Under the pieces are notes generated by a model, which worked only from the letters and a program-made list of their open reading frames with translations, was not told the origin of the DNA and searched no databases. DNA of 64,000 bases from Metopolophium dirhodum (taxonomy: Eukaryota > Arthropoda > Insecta > Hemiptera > Aphididae): assembly GCF_019925205.1 (NCBI RefSeq), contig NC_083568.1:30254393-30318392 (forward strand). The letters are read 5' to 3'. Shown piece by piece: positions 15,101-25,479 of the stretch (the stretch's first letter is position 1; each line of letters begins with the position of its first letter). Position numbers and translations under genes: made by a program.

Positions 15101-18030
15101 TATTCTGAATTGACGACCAGCTATTATCCATGGTCTCTCGTTAGTTTTTTCCGATATTTTAATTTTGAAATGAATTATGTGTATGTAAAATATTAATAAT
15201 TAAAAATGCTTATGATTCACTTAAAAATAAAAATAACATAAAAAACCATCGAGAGAACACAGATAATGTTCTTATATTTAAGTTTGATGATAGTTATAAT
15301 ATTATACATAATGAAAAAAATTGTAAACAATAAAGTAACATAATAATAACTAATAAGATAATTCAATAATACCTAAAAAAGTTAGGTATAGAAAGTTAAA
15401 AATATGATTTCTAATAAAGATAGATAAAAAAATAAAATCTCAAAAGTATGTTTAAGTAGCTTAAAAGTTTAAAAAATATTATTTTTGGTTTTAGATGGTT
15501 CGGATTAGAGAGGAACTACAACATCTTAGTGATGGACTTACTGGGTCCATCATTGGAAGACCTATTCAATTTTTGTTCACGGCGGTTTACACTTAAAACA
15601 GTGCTTATGCTTGCCGATCAAATGATCAGCCGTATTGAGTATGTACACTGTAAAAGTTTTATTCATCGTGATATTAAACCGGACAACTTTCTTATGGGAA
15701 TTGGACGTCATTGCAATAAAGTAAATTATATCATTCTGTTATTATTCTGTATTAATTGAATGCAATATAAATAAAATTCCTTATTTTTAGTTGTTTCTTA
15801 TTGATTTTGGATTGGCTAAAAAATATAGAGATATGCGTACAAGAACGCATATTTCGTACCGTGAGGATAAAAATCTTACAGGAACAGCCCGTTATGCCTC
15901 TATCAATGCTCATTTAGGAATTGAACAGAGGTAATTAGAATAGTAGAATAGTAGAATATTATTTTTTTATAGACCTTAAATGTTATTAAATTAAATTTCT
16001 TTTTTCAATTTTAGCCGTCGGGATGATATTGAATCCTTGGGATATGTACTTATGTATTTTAATAAAGGATGTTTGCCATGGCAAGGATTAAAGGTATAAT
16101 AATAATGTTTGAATTGTGCATGTTTATTTAAAATACATTTATTAATAATAGTGCATTAATAATTTTATAAATTATTATTATTCAATTATTTTAGGCAGCA
16201 ACAAAAAGGCAGAAATATGAAAAAATTAGTGAGAAAAAAATGTCAACACCTGTCGAATTCCTATGCAAGGTAATATATTTATAATATGTACTATTCATAT
16301 TAGATTCTGAATGGAGAAATGAATGTATTGATTTTACAATGATGTGTGTTTTTTATTTATTTATTGTGTGTCTACTGTCTGTACATGATAAATAGTCTAA
16401 ATAATGCTATGATTTTCAACTTCAGTATCTTTTCTGGCGAGGAAGTGAATTTAGTTGTTGCATCAGAGAGGTGAAAATTCTCAATATTTTTGAAAAGAGT
16501 TAGGTAACACAAAGACAAAATTATGGAAAACGGGAATTTTTATGCAATACCTGTATTTGTTCAGAACACCTAACTAAAAAAAGATACATGATTTTTTCAC
16601 CGAATGTTTATATTAGCACTTTCTATATACCATATAATTTTCAAAATATTTCCAAAAAATTTGATGGTTCAAATAGTTTTAAAATTTAATATAAGGTTCC
16701 TTATACATTTTTATGATAATAGATAAAAAATATAAAAGATAAATGAAATTCTAGCCTGTCAGACCATCGCTACTCAGAATCGTTTTTTTATTTAAATATA
16801 ATGATATTTCATTGAATTCAAATTTAATACATCCATTACAGTATTCCACTAGATTGAGTATCATATAAAATGTATCACTCGGTATATATATAATACTGTC
16901 TTTTTAAATTTTAAACTTGAGTATCTTACACTTAACTGTTTTAAGATAGTGTAAAAAACTATAATTTTATGATTCGATTATATGTGTATTTTAGAATTTA
17001 ATAATATTCAGATTTGTTTTTATAGTATAAAATATAAATTTAGTCTATTAATTATTGTGTTGATTAATAGTTGAGAGGAAATGTATTTATACAGATGCTT
17101 TTTTTTTATTTTATATTAGATGATTCTTTTAAAACCAAACATTCATTATTTTCAAAAGTATTAACTTTTTTAGAAAATTAAAATAATTAAAAATACTAGC
17201 ATTTTGAAGTTTTGTATTTTGAAGTGTTCACTGTTACAAGAATCATACTGTATATTATTTGTATATTTTTTTAATTTTTTCATTCATTTCAAAAATAATA
17301 CAAATAATACATAATTATGATTTATTATTTAGGTTGCAATATTTTAATTCACCTAGAAATATAAATATACAATTAATTACATTTTAATACTAAATATTAT
17401 TTTCTATATTAATAATTAGTAGTTTACATAAAACTCTTAAGTAACATCTTTAATTGATTATTTTTATTTTAGGGACTGCCAGCAGAATTTGCCATGTTCC
17501 TAAACTACAGCAGAGGTTTAAGATTTGAAGAATCACCAGACTATATGTACTTGAGACAATTATTCCGCATTCTATTTAGAACGTTAAATCACCAATATGA
17601 TTACATCTTTGATTGGACCATGTTGAAACAAAAGGAGTACAATAATGATGGACAAAGTGCTGCTGTACCACAAGGCGGCTCACCTGTGTCCGGCGCGGCT
17701 GCAGCTGGTGGACCACAACCATTTCCCCCCCAGACGTCAGCTACCCTAGGTAACCCATGAACAAATAAATGTTAATGGAAAAAAATTATGATTTTTGTTC
17801 AAAAAGCAAACTGAAATATTAAAAAAAAAAAAAAAAAACATCTGTAATTATATTTTGATGTATTTTAATTTTCAATGATTACCGATTTTATTATTTCTCT
17901 TTCACAGTTTGTTCAATTTTTCAATCGTAATTTTTTTTTTCTATAATTTAACAACACAAAAAACTTGAGAGAAAAAAAAATGTGTGTTAATATTTTTCTA
18001 GCTACTGCGAACCAGGCGAGCAAGAACTGA
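3133..18030 (+). CDS. Casein kinase 1 alpha (Ser/Thr kinase), 8 exons, 352 aa
   Basis: CK1 alpha phosphorylates acidic or pre-phosphorylated Ser/Thr sites; in animals it primes beta-catenin and Ci/Gli for degradation and acts in clock and Wnt/Hedgehog signalling. Exons by splice signals and phase: 3133-3258, 6070-6176, 15495-15720, 15791-15930, 16015-16093, 16195-16269, 17473-17749, 18002-18030. Together they give 1059 nt. Visible motifs are the glycine loop GSGSFG (25-30), VAIK lysine 47, catalytic HRDIKPDN (135-142, Asp137), DFG (158-160), GTARYASINAH and the CK1 signature LGIEQSRRDDIES. The kinase core is complete and close to the family consensus as I know it. The tail after KQK is Gly/Ala/Pro-rich and ends ATANQASKN. 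Intron 2 is 9.3 kb and full of repeats. The gene name is CSNK1A1 in vertebrates and CkIalpha in Drosophila. Confidence 0.96.
4772..4929. repeat. Possible small MITE in CK1 alpha intron 1
   Basis: The edges read TATAGGCGCAACTATAG on the left and, on the complement of the right, CATTGGCGCAATTAGGCGG. These are imperfect inverted repeats sharing GGCGCAA-T. A G-run of about 9 lies inside, as in other MITEs of this window. The target duplication is not clear, so this call is tentative. Confidence 0.4.
7161..7405. mobile_element. Decayed inverted-repeat MITE in CK1 alpha intron 2
   Basis: The left edge TTGCATTGTTAGGTTTAATA and the complement of the right edge, TTGTATTGTTAGATTTAATA, form terminal inverted repeats. 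Both arms contain AGTGAATT-type sequence, which is also found in the core of the element at 1786-2036. The family may therefore be related, though that link is inference. No coding capacity. Confidence 0.55.
8660..9340. other. GC-rich island inside CK1 alpha intron 2
   Basis: About 8830-9330 is clearly richer in G+C and CpG than the surrounding intron. It holds open frames on both strands, none of which resembles a known protein; one of them begins only with GTG. It looks more like a promoter, an unannotated non-coding exon or an old insertion than coding sequence. There is no splice-supported link to casein kinase exons. An (AC)n/CT-rich tract lies at 9255-9300. Confidence 0.35.
9341..15494. 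other. Rest of CK1 alpha intron 2: no gene supported
   Basis: About 6 kb of AT-rich intron. A short copy of a TAGATTCTGAA-type repeat starts near 10819. At 13388-13500 an open stretch in the frame of ATG 13418 is followed by a GTAAAT donor-like site, but it has no recognisable homology. I see no RNA gene and no conserved exon. Confidence 0.5.
16303..16790. repeat. Dispersed repeat in CK1 alpha intron 6 (second copy near 61 kb)
   Basis: The left end reads TAGATTCTGAATGGAG and the complement of the right end reads AACGATTCTGAGTAGCG, so the termini are inverted (core GATTCTGA-T--G). The first 180 bp align clearly with 61013-61180. Shared blocks include ATGAATG, TATTGAT-TT, CAA-GATGTGTGT-TTTTTAT and GAATTTAGTTG. 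It resembles an abundant aphid repeat as I recall it. No coding capacity. Confidence 0.65.
17473..17760 (+). other. Alternative last coding exon of CK1 alpha (intron-retained end)
   Basis: If the final splice at 17749/18002 is not used, the frame reads on for three codons after Leu and stops at TGA 17758-17760, giving a 346-aa protein ending ATLGNP. An AATAAA signal sits at 17764-17769, directly after that stop, followed by an A-run at about 17821-17838. If spliced (donor CTAG/GTAACC at 17749-17755, acceptor TTTTTCTAG ending 18001), the protein instead ends ATLATANQASKN. Vertebrate CK1 alpha is known for alternatively spliced C-terminal ends, so two isoforms are plausible. Transcripts are needed to decide. 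Confidence 0.6.
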
Positions 18031-20029
18031 GCCTTCATGTACTTTAATTTTAGCTTTGAATTTATATATTGATATAAATATTTTGCAATTCAGCAACTAA
18101 TTAAAGCAATGTCAACTCTGAAATTCAAATCTTTTTATTTTTCAATTTTCAAAATTGTGCACAAATATTTAAAAGAAAATCTCTCACATGAAGTGTATAA
18201 TTTTATATATTTTTTTTTTAGTGTATTACATCATAATGTACAACAATTTTTGTTTCAGGTAATCGCTAAAATTAAAACTAAACAATGGATCCCTTATCCT
18301 TTAACCCTCCTGGCCCCTCTATATAAAATGCGATTTTGTATTATTTTTTATTTGCCGTAATTATATAGCATTAAAAAAAAAATATGTATATAAATCGCGC
18401 CTTCCTCTATTTTGTGGAGTGGAGTGGCCAAAACTGATATACTCCCATCTCTCTTTTTTATTATTATTATTATTATTATTAATTCCTCTCATTGACTTTT
18501 ATTATTATGGAAACCAACTATTTTGAAAATACACGCCCTCGTATGTATTGTCAATTCAAATAAGTCGTACTTCATATAATATATATGTATTTATATTTTA
18601 TTATATAATATATACATACATATAAATATAAATATATATATGTTTTTTTCAAAGTTAAGTATTAGGTGATACAGAAACTTACTTTTAAATTAAAATAATT
18701 ATATATAAATAAATGTCGTTTATGTATTAAATAAAAATAAAAAACTATAACTCATTTTTATTATTACTTAAGTTGCATTTAATGTTATTTTTTTACTTTG
18801 ACTCCTATTTTATTGTTTTTGAATTATTCAATATTCATAAATAGATGCATATATAAAATATATAGTAAAATAATTTCAGAATTTTGTAAGATATTGTGTT
18901 CATCATTATTGAACTATAATCTATGACAATAATGTTCACATAACTTAAGAAGTATTAATGAGTAATTTTTTTTATTGCTAAACTATTGACTTTTATTGAA
19001 TTTACTTGGGCGATATGTATTTATTTTATTCACAAGTATATTGTTTCCTTCAGTGTAAAAGTTTACGTAATTTAAGGATTTAATTTTGTTCATGTTTTAG
19101 TGTTTTACCTATGTATACATGTATATTGTTATATATGTATAATATACATAAAAAGAAATGTGTACATTACTGTACATTATAGAGATTATGCTAAAATGTT
19201 TTCTAGGTTGTATTGTTAAAATAACATATATTTGAATGGGATTATTGTACAATAATTAACTTTCTCTGTTTAACACATAAAACAATGCAATTTGTTGTTT
19301 TTTAGTTCCAACATATTAAAGAATCTGGTGACACAATAAAAATTTTAAAAACAGATTAGAGTTTATCTTAAAATACTGGTCTACTCGAAATTGACTATTT
19401 TACATTTTCCCCTATGAGTGCGTAAAATATTAATATTTGAATATGCTAATAATTAGGGCTAGGATTTCAATGCAATCGTATATTTAATTTTGGATTATCT
19501 AACACGATGCTTTTTAAGCTATAAATTTGTTTAAAGTACTCCATGTTGTAACCACAACATTTTTAAATTTTTTCAAAACATTTTTACCTATTTCTCGTAT
19601 TATGACTATAAAAATTTACTCCATTGAAATATAAACAATTAACATAATACTACATAATAAAAATAATTCTAATTTTGAACTATATAATGTCTGGTAATCT
19701 GGTTTTAAATTATACAAGGCTGAAATTAATCTTTATGTCACTTCACACCATAGACCTATTAAGAATTTTTAATAGGTTTATGCTTCACACCAACCAATTA
19801 GCTGATATTTTTTACTCATTATTTATATTTAAACGTACCTACACAATTTTACATATTAAATGCATTTTTTGATATTTTAGGGCATTTAAATCCGAGCTCT
19901 ACTCATAATTCACCTAAAAATTTAAATATTGTAAAAAAAGAACGAGACAATAAAAAACACGTAAAAATTTGACAATAGGTCAAATCACTCTAATACCTGA
20001 ACTGACAGCACACTGTTGTAACTGGCAAA
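18031..20029. other. CK1 alpha 3' UTR region and intergenic DNA
   Basis: The first part downstream of 18030 is presumably 3' UTR; it is AT-rich and has several AATAAA-like signals, so no single end can be chosen. From roughly 19.4 kb the sequence looks intergenic. The short open frames here (for example 18109-18360 and 19675-19872) have no recognisable features. Confidence 0.5.
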
Positions 20030-20096
20030 CAACAATTTCCTATGTTGTATGTGTTAAGCAGAGACAACGCGTCATGCGGCTGACAATCCTCTTAAA
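20030..20096. repeat. Partial copy of the long-TIR MITE terminus
   Basis: The complement reads TTAAGAGGATTGTCAGCCGC followed by a diverged GTTGTCTC-GC-TAA-ACATA block. This aligns with the left arm of the element at 1786-2036 (TTAAGAGGACGC..., GTTGTCTCCGTCTTAC). The partner arm is not obvious, so this is a truncated or decayed copy. Confidence 0.55.
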
Positions 20097-21025
20097 AATT
20101 TGAAATAGTAATATTATGCAGTACACTTTAACCCTGTTTTTGAGGCTACTAGAATAGTACATGGAAGATTACCATGACGGCACGACTAATAGTGTACGAG
20201 TTGAAAAAAGAACTTTAAAAAATGTAGATATGACTGCTACTCATGCTAGTTTGTACTTACTGATTCAAATCAGACTACTAGCAATGTAAGTACGTCAATA
20301 ATTTGTAAATCGTAATAATACCTATTTTAGATTATATGGGATATCAAATTATTCTCAATGTGTCTTTAAGCACCGTTGTGACACATTTTGACTAATTTTT
20401 CTTTAGGAATACGAAGACCATGATTTTTAATGACGCTGTTCCTCTACCTCCGTACCATAAGCCTTTCACTTCCCATTTATCAATCCAGTACATGAAACAT
20501 AAATCCAAATTCAATTGACGTCTTCCTTGGTAGTGGATTACAAGAATTTCGTTCACCAAAACCTGTTTACTTTTTATATTTACAACAATGATTATTTTAG
20601 CTCATCTGTTTTGCGTTTCCACAATCCAGAACCACCATAACTTTGCACTTTGGCAGAGAAATTCATAGTGAATTTTTTCGTAAAGCTTTTAATACAAAAT
20701 AAATTACTTATGGAATCTGCTCAATCTAGAAGACTGGGTCCATAGATGAGTATAGACTGGGTTACTCAAGTGCCCACTGGGAATCTATAATTGTCAATTA
20801 AATAATTCTATTCATGGCTTAGATATACTTTATTACTTTAGTATTCAAGTCTATTCTATACTGGACAGCAAGGCGACAGTGGCGACAACGATGGTGGATA
20901 CTAATGTCTATTGGATGCAACTGGCGAGTGAAGGTAATGTGAAATGTGGTAAATCGTGACGTGAATGCGATTGACAATAACCATAGGGAGTTATTCTGTA
21001 CTGAATCCTATGCAATAAGCAATTA

Positions 21026-21030
21026 CCAAG
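21026..21030. repeat. 5-bp target-site duplication (CCAAG), left copy
   Basis: CCAAG directly precedes the 5' LTR and is repeated directly after the 3' LTR at 25475-25479. A 5-bp duplication is the usual staggered-cut product of Ty3/Gypsy integrases. Confidence 0.9.
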
Positions 21031-21221
21031 TGTTATGTATGTACATTGTACGGTGTGTCCGATACTCCGATATGTTATCTGTAACGATAAATATATATAT
21101 ATACAACATTATGTGATTATTATGTGTGTCCGCCGTCGTGCGTAATGATAAATAAAGCAGTCGTACTTTGTCAATGCTCGTGTGTGTACCTTCGCCTATC
21201 TTATATATAAAATACGTAACA
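21031..21221 (+). repeat. 5' LTR of the Gypsy element
   Basis: 191 bp, beginning TGTTATG and ending CGTAACA (TG...CA with a short inverted repeat). It holds an AT-rich TATA-like stretch around 21088-21105 and an AATAAA polyadenylation signal at 21151-21156. It matches the 3' LTR base for base as far as I could compare. Confidence 0.95.
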
Positions 21222-21223
21222 TT

Positions 21224-21234
21224 TGGCGACGAAG
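21224..21234 (+). promoter_or_regulatory. Primer-binding site of the Gypsy element
   Basis: TGGCGACGAAG begins two bases after the 5' LTR. TGG pairs with the tRNA CCA end, and CGACGA would fit the acceptor stem of a serine tRNA (GCT type). The identity of the tRNA is from memory of tRNA ends, not from a search. Confidence 0.65.
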
Positions 21235-21281
21235 ATGAAAATTCGGTGAAAATATTATTTAATTTTCTTGTTGTGATTATA

Positions 21282-24200
21282 ATGTCGAATATTTCGCAAT
21301 ACATACCGGGTTCGGAATCATTCAGTAATTATTTAGATCGATTAAACGCGCAGTTGACCGTTTTAAAAGTTAAAGAGGCTGATAAAAAGTCCTATTTAAT
21401 CGCATACATTGGTTCGGAAGCATATAGTCAATTAAAAGATGCTTGTTTGCCGGAGGAACCACAATTAAAGTCATACGACGAGTTAGTGTCCAAATTGGAA
21501 GAAATATATTCACCACGTCGTCTTGTAGTGAGTGAAAGATTTATTTTTAACCAACGTACACAGAACCAGGGTGAGTCAACTCGGGAGTACATAACAGCAT
21601 TAAAAAAATTATCAAGTTTTTGTGTATTTGGTTCGTTTTTAAACGATGCACTGCGAGATCGGCTTATTGTAGGGATAAGTGATGAATCGTGTCAACGAAA
21701 ATTACTTGGTATAGAGTCCCTAACGTTTGAAGAAGCATGTAAAATTGCTTTGGATTCGGAGTTGGTTTGTAATCAAACACAACAAATGAACAATAAATCA
21801 CAAGTAAATTTTATCAATAATGGGAAAAATGTGTCTCGTCAAACACATTCGTCATCGAAGTCGGAACTCAAGTGGAACGGAAATTCTGGTGGAAAACCGT
21901 GGTCTGGGAAGTCGTCAAAACCTGGTCAAAAAAATGGTCAGTCAATTCAGCACGGCAGTCAAAGTTCACGAAGTCTTAAGTTTGGTCAATGCTATAGATG
22001 TGGAAGGAAGCACGATGTCCGTACGTGTCCAGCCAGAGAGTGGGAATGTTTTTCATGTAAATTAAAAGGTCATACGTCGAAAATGTGTAAGACAAAAATT
22101 AAAAATAATTTAGAGTCTATTGATTTAGTAAATAATGTGTCTCAGAATAGTGGGGGAAATCCACTTGTGATTAAAATCAAAGTTAATAATAAGCTTATTC
22201 CGTTTGAAGTAGATAGTGGAGCGTCGGTTTCAGTTATGCCGATTAAATATTTTAATATGTATTTTAATAATTCATGTAAATTAGAAAAAAAACATATTCA
22301 ATTAAGTTCTGTAAATTGTGAACCAGTCAAGGTTTTAGGTCAAACACTTGTAAATGTCGAGATGTCAAATCAAAAAAATATTAAACTATATTTAATTATA
22401 ACGGAAAACTCTGTAAAAAAAGTTTTAGTAGGTCGATCTTGGTTAGATAAGTTATATTCAAACTGGAGATCGAATATGTGTCTAAATTGTATAAGTAGTA
22501 ATGTAGATTGCAAAATCGGGAAAAATATTATGAATTCTGTAAATAATAATAATTGCGTTTTAAGTGAAATAGATGTAATTAACAATATTAAACTCAAGTT
22601 TCCCGGGGTGGTTAAATTAAATGATAAACCAGCTGATTATATAAAAGACCATGAGGTCAATTTATCTTTAAAAGAAAATAGCGTACCAGTTTTCCATAGA
22701 GCATATCAAGTACCATATGCACTAAAGTCTGCTGTAGAAATTGAGTTAAATAGATTAGAAGTTGAAGGAGTTATAAGTAAGGTTTCAATTAGTGACTGGG
22801 CATCGCCTATTGTAGTAGTACCAAAAAAAAATAATAAAATTAGAATATGTGTAGATTTAAAAACTACCTTAAATCCAAAATTACAAATTGAACAACACCC
22901 ATTACCAAGAGTCGATGATGTGTTTAATGAGTTATCCGGGGGAAGTGTATTCACTGTTTTGGATTTAGCAGAAGCGTATTTACAATTACAGGTTGCACCT
23001 GAAAGTCGTAAGTTTCTTACAATTAATACTCATAAAGGGTTGTACTGTTTTAATCGTTTATGTTATGGGGTAGCGTCAGCGCCAAGTATATTTCAGTCAG
23101 TCATGGAAAATATTTTACGAGGTGTTTCTAAAGTACAAGTATATTTAGATGACATAATAATCTGCGGCTCGTCAAGGTCAGAGTGTGAAGAAAATGTTAA
23201 TGCGGTGTTAGAACGTTTAAATGAGTATAGAGTTAAAGTAAATTTTGAGAAATGTCAGTTTTATTGTTCAAGTGTACAATTTCTAGGTCATAAAATAGAT
23301 TGTCAAGGCGTACATCCCGATGGAAATAAAATGGATGCGATAAGAAACGCACCGTGCCCTAATGATGTAGTACAATTAAAATCATTTCTCGGTCTCATAA
23401 ACTATTATCAACGTTTTATTCCAATGTCGTCATCTATATTAGCTCCCTTGTACAATTTAACAAAAAATAAAATACCTTGGAATTGGTCTGACGAATGTCG
23501 ATCAGCGTTTGAAAATATAAAACAGGTATTAATAAAAAGTCAATTATTAGTCACGTATAATCCAGATTTACCTCTAGTAGTTACGTGTGACAGTTCTAGC
23601 TATGGTGTCGGTGCAGTTCTTAGTCATTTGATAGATGGGGAGGAGAAGCCAATTTTATTCGCGTCTAGCACCTTATCAGCGGCAGAAAAAAATTATGCAC
23701 AAATTGAGCGTGAAGGGTTAGCAATAATCTTCGCAGTAAAAAAATTCCATAAATACTTGTTTGCACGCAAATTTATTTTAGTAACTGATCATTTGCCGTT
23801 AAAATCAATTTTTAATCCGTCAAAGAATATACCTGTTGTAGCTTCATCTAGATTACAAAGATGGGCAGTTATATTGTCTAGTTATCAGTACGAGATTCAA
23901 CATAGGAAGGGGGTAGACATAAGTAACGCAGACGCGTTATCAAGATTACCTCAAAGTAGTAATACTGGGGAAAATGCTTGTTCAATTTTATTATTAGAAA
24001 ATTTACCTTTAACGTATAAGGAAGTGAGCAAAAAAACGAGTACAGACGAAGTATTAAAAGAAATAAGTCAGTATACGAAAGAAGGTTGGCCGGGGGTAAA
24101 GTCGTTAAAATCAGATTGCCAACAATATTATAAAAGACGGGAAGAATTATCGTTAGTAAATGACTGTTTGATATTAGGTAATCGCGTAGTAATTCCAAAG

Positions 24201-25124
24201 TCATTAAGAGAAGACGTATTAATGTTATTACATAAAAACCATCCGGGTATTGTTCGTTCGAAAATGCTCGCAAGGTCGTATGTATGGTGGCCTAATATCG
24301 ATATTGATATAGATAAGTTTATTAAGACGTGTACGGAATGCCAATGTAATCAAAACGATAAGAATGTTAGTGAGAAAGTGTATATTCCGTGGGAAAATCC
24401 ATCAGATTCTTGGAAAAGAATACACATCGATTTTCTAGAAATAAATCAAGTTAAATTATTAATCATTGTTGACAGTTTTAGCAAATGGATTGAGTGTTTT
24501 GCAATGGGAAGTACAACGGCTTCAAAAGTAATCGAAGTTTTAGAAAATTGTTTTTGTCGTTTTGGTTCCCCAGAGATAATGGTAACCGATAATGGTCCAC
24601 CTTTTGGCGCAAATGAATTTAAAGCATATTGTGAGAAAAATTGTATAAAACTAGTACATTCGCCGCCATACAATCCAGAGTCTAATGGGTTGGCAGAGCG
24701 AGGAGTGCAAACGATAAAAAAATTATTAATAAAGAGTTTGTGTGTAGAGAGAGATGTAAAAAGAATACAATCAAAAATTAATAATATTTTAGTATCATAT
24801 CGTAACACACCAACAACAAGCACAGGTTGTAGTCCGTCAGATTTAATATATAATTTTAAACCAAAAAATCATTTGTCCATATTAAAACCACCAAATATTG
24901 TAGAAAAGAATAAAAATATTAATGTTACTAAGTACGAAATAAATGATAAAGTTCTTGTTCGAAATAATTCAAAAGGGCAGAAATGGTTAACTGGACGTAT
25001 AATGAAAATGTTGGGAACGTGCAGTTATTTAGTCCGGGTTGGTGATAAAATCAGATTAATGCATGTAAACAAATTGAAAAAGAGTTATTTAAATGATGAG
25101 GTACATCCAAGGGAACTTGAATAA
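21282..25124 (+). CDS. Gag-Pol polyprotein of the Gypsy retrotransposon, 1280 aa
   Basis: This single frame encodes Gag, protease, reverse transcriptase, RNase H and integrase, which copy and integrate the element. I chose the ATG at 21282 because the open frame upstream runs back into the LTR and the primer site. Domains by residue: two zinc knuckles at about 237-270 (the first spaced C-x2-C-x3-H-x4-C, the second the standard C-x2-C-x4-H-x4-C); protease DSGA at 311; RT active site YLDD 621-624; RNase H Asp770 in TCDSSSYG; HHCC zinc finger near 990-1025; integrase triad D1050, D1103, E1139 with D-x35-E spacing. No stop or frameshift interrupts it. It could be functional. There is no chromodomain or env frame that I can see. 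Confidence 0.95.
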   Translation: MSNISQYIPGSESFSNYLDRLNAQLTVLKVKEADKKSYLIAYIGSEAYSQLKDACLPEEPQLKSYDELVSKLEEIYSPRRLVVSERFIFNQRTQNQGESTREYITALKKLSSFCVFGSFLNDALRDRLIVGISDESCQRKLLGIESLTFEEACKIALDSELVCNQTQQMNNKSQVNFINNGKNVSRQTHSSSKSELKWNGNSGGKPWSGKSSKPGQKNGQSIQHGSQSSRSLKFGQCYRCGRKHDVRTCPAREWECFSCKLKGHTSKMCKTKIKNNLESIDLVNNVSQNSGGNPLVIKIKVNNKLIPFEVDSGASVSVMPIKYFNMYFNNSCKLEKKHIQLSSVNCEPVKVLGQTLVNVEMSNQKNIKLYLIITENSVKKVLVGRSWLDKLYSNWRSNMCLNCISSNVDCKIGKNIMNSVNNNNCVLSEIDVINNIKLKFPGVVKLNDKPADYIKDHEVNLSLKENSVPVFHRAYQVPYALKSAVEIELNRLEVEGVISKVSISDWASPIVVVPKKNNKIRICVDLKTTLNPKLQIEQHPLPRVDDVFNELSGGSVFTVLDLAEAYLQLQVAPESRKFLTINTHKGLYCFNRLCYGVASAPSIFQSVMENILRGVSKVQVYLDDIIICGSSRSECEENVNAVLERLNEYRVKVNFEKCQFYCSSVQFLGHKIDCQGVHPDGNKMDAIRNAPCPNDVVQLKSFLGLINYYQRFIPMSSSILAPLYNLTKNKIPWNWSDECRSAFENIKQVLIKSQLLVTYNPDLPLVVTCDSSSYGVGAVLSHLIDGEEKPILFASSTLSAAEKNYAQIEREGLAIIFAVKKFHKYLFARKFILVTDHLPLKSIFNPSKNIPVVASSRLQRWAVILSSYQYEIQHRKGVDISNADALSRLPQSSNTGENACSILLLENLPLTYKEVSKKTSTDEVLKEISQYTKEGWPGVKSLKSDCQQYYKRREELSLVNDCLILGNRVVIPKSLREDVLMLLHKNHPGIVRSKMLARSYVWWPNIDIDIDKFIKTCTECQCNQNDKNVSEKVYIPWENPSDSWKRIHIDFLEINQVKLLIIVDSFSKWIECFAMGSTTASKVIEVLENCFCRFGSPEIMVTDNGPPFGANEFKAYCEKNCIKLVHSPPYNPESNGLAERGVQTIKKLLIKSLCVERDVKRIQSKINNILVSYRNTPTTSTGCSPSDLIYNFKPKNHLSILKPPNIVEKNKNINVTKYEINDKVLVRNNSKGQKWLTGRIMKMLGTCSYLVRVGDKIRLMHVNKLKKSYLNDEVHPRELE

Positions 25125-25271
25125 AAATAAAAAAAATATATTGTTTATCTATTTAAATTTTTAAGTTATATTTATTATGTATTGTGTAAAATTGTAAATG
25201 TTAAATCATTATTATTATTTTCTAAATTGTATGAATTTTGTATAAGTTAATTTATTGTACTAAAATTATAT

Positions 25272-25283
25272 AGAAGGGAAAGA
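25272..25283 (+). promoter_or_regulatory. Polypurine tract of the Gypsy element
   Basis: AGAAGGGAAAGA is a pure purine run directly abutting the 3' LTR, the usual primer for plus-strand DNA synthesis. Confidence 0.85.
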
Positions 25284-25474
25284 TGTTATGTATGTACATT
25301 GTACGGTGTGTCCGATACTCCGATATGTTATCTGTAACGATAAATATATATATATACAACATTATGTGATTATTATGTGTGTCCGCCGTCGTGCGTAATG
25401 ATAAATAAAGCAGTCGTACTTTGTCAATGCTCGTGTGTGTACCTTCGCCTATCTTATATATAAAATACGTAACA
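25284..25474 (+). repeat. 3' LTR of the Gypsy element
   Basis: 191 bp, apparently identical to the 5' LTR, followed by CCAAG (25475-25479), the second copy of the target duplication. Identity of the LTRs implies little or no time since insertion. Confidence 0.95.
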
Positions 25475-25479
25475 CCAAG

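Larger units (their letters stand above)
21031..25474 (+). mobile_element. Full-length Ty3/Gypsy LTR retrotransposon
   Basis: This is a complete 4,444-bp element: 5' LTR 21031-21221, primer-binding site from 21224, one Gag-Pol frame, polypurine tract 25272-25283, 3' LTR 25284-25474. It is bounded by CCAAG target duplications. Reading the two LTRs side by side I found no difference over 191 bp, and the coding frame has no stop, so insertion must be recent. There is no envelope frame after the integrase, hence a retrotransposon, not an errantivirus. A single Gag-Pol frame, short LTRs and a serine-like primer site recall the Mag lineage, but clade assignment is inference. Confidence 0.95.
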
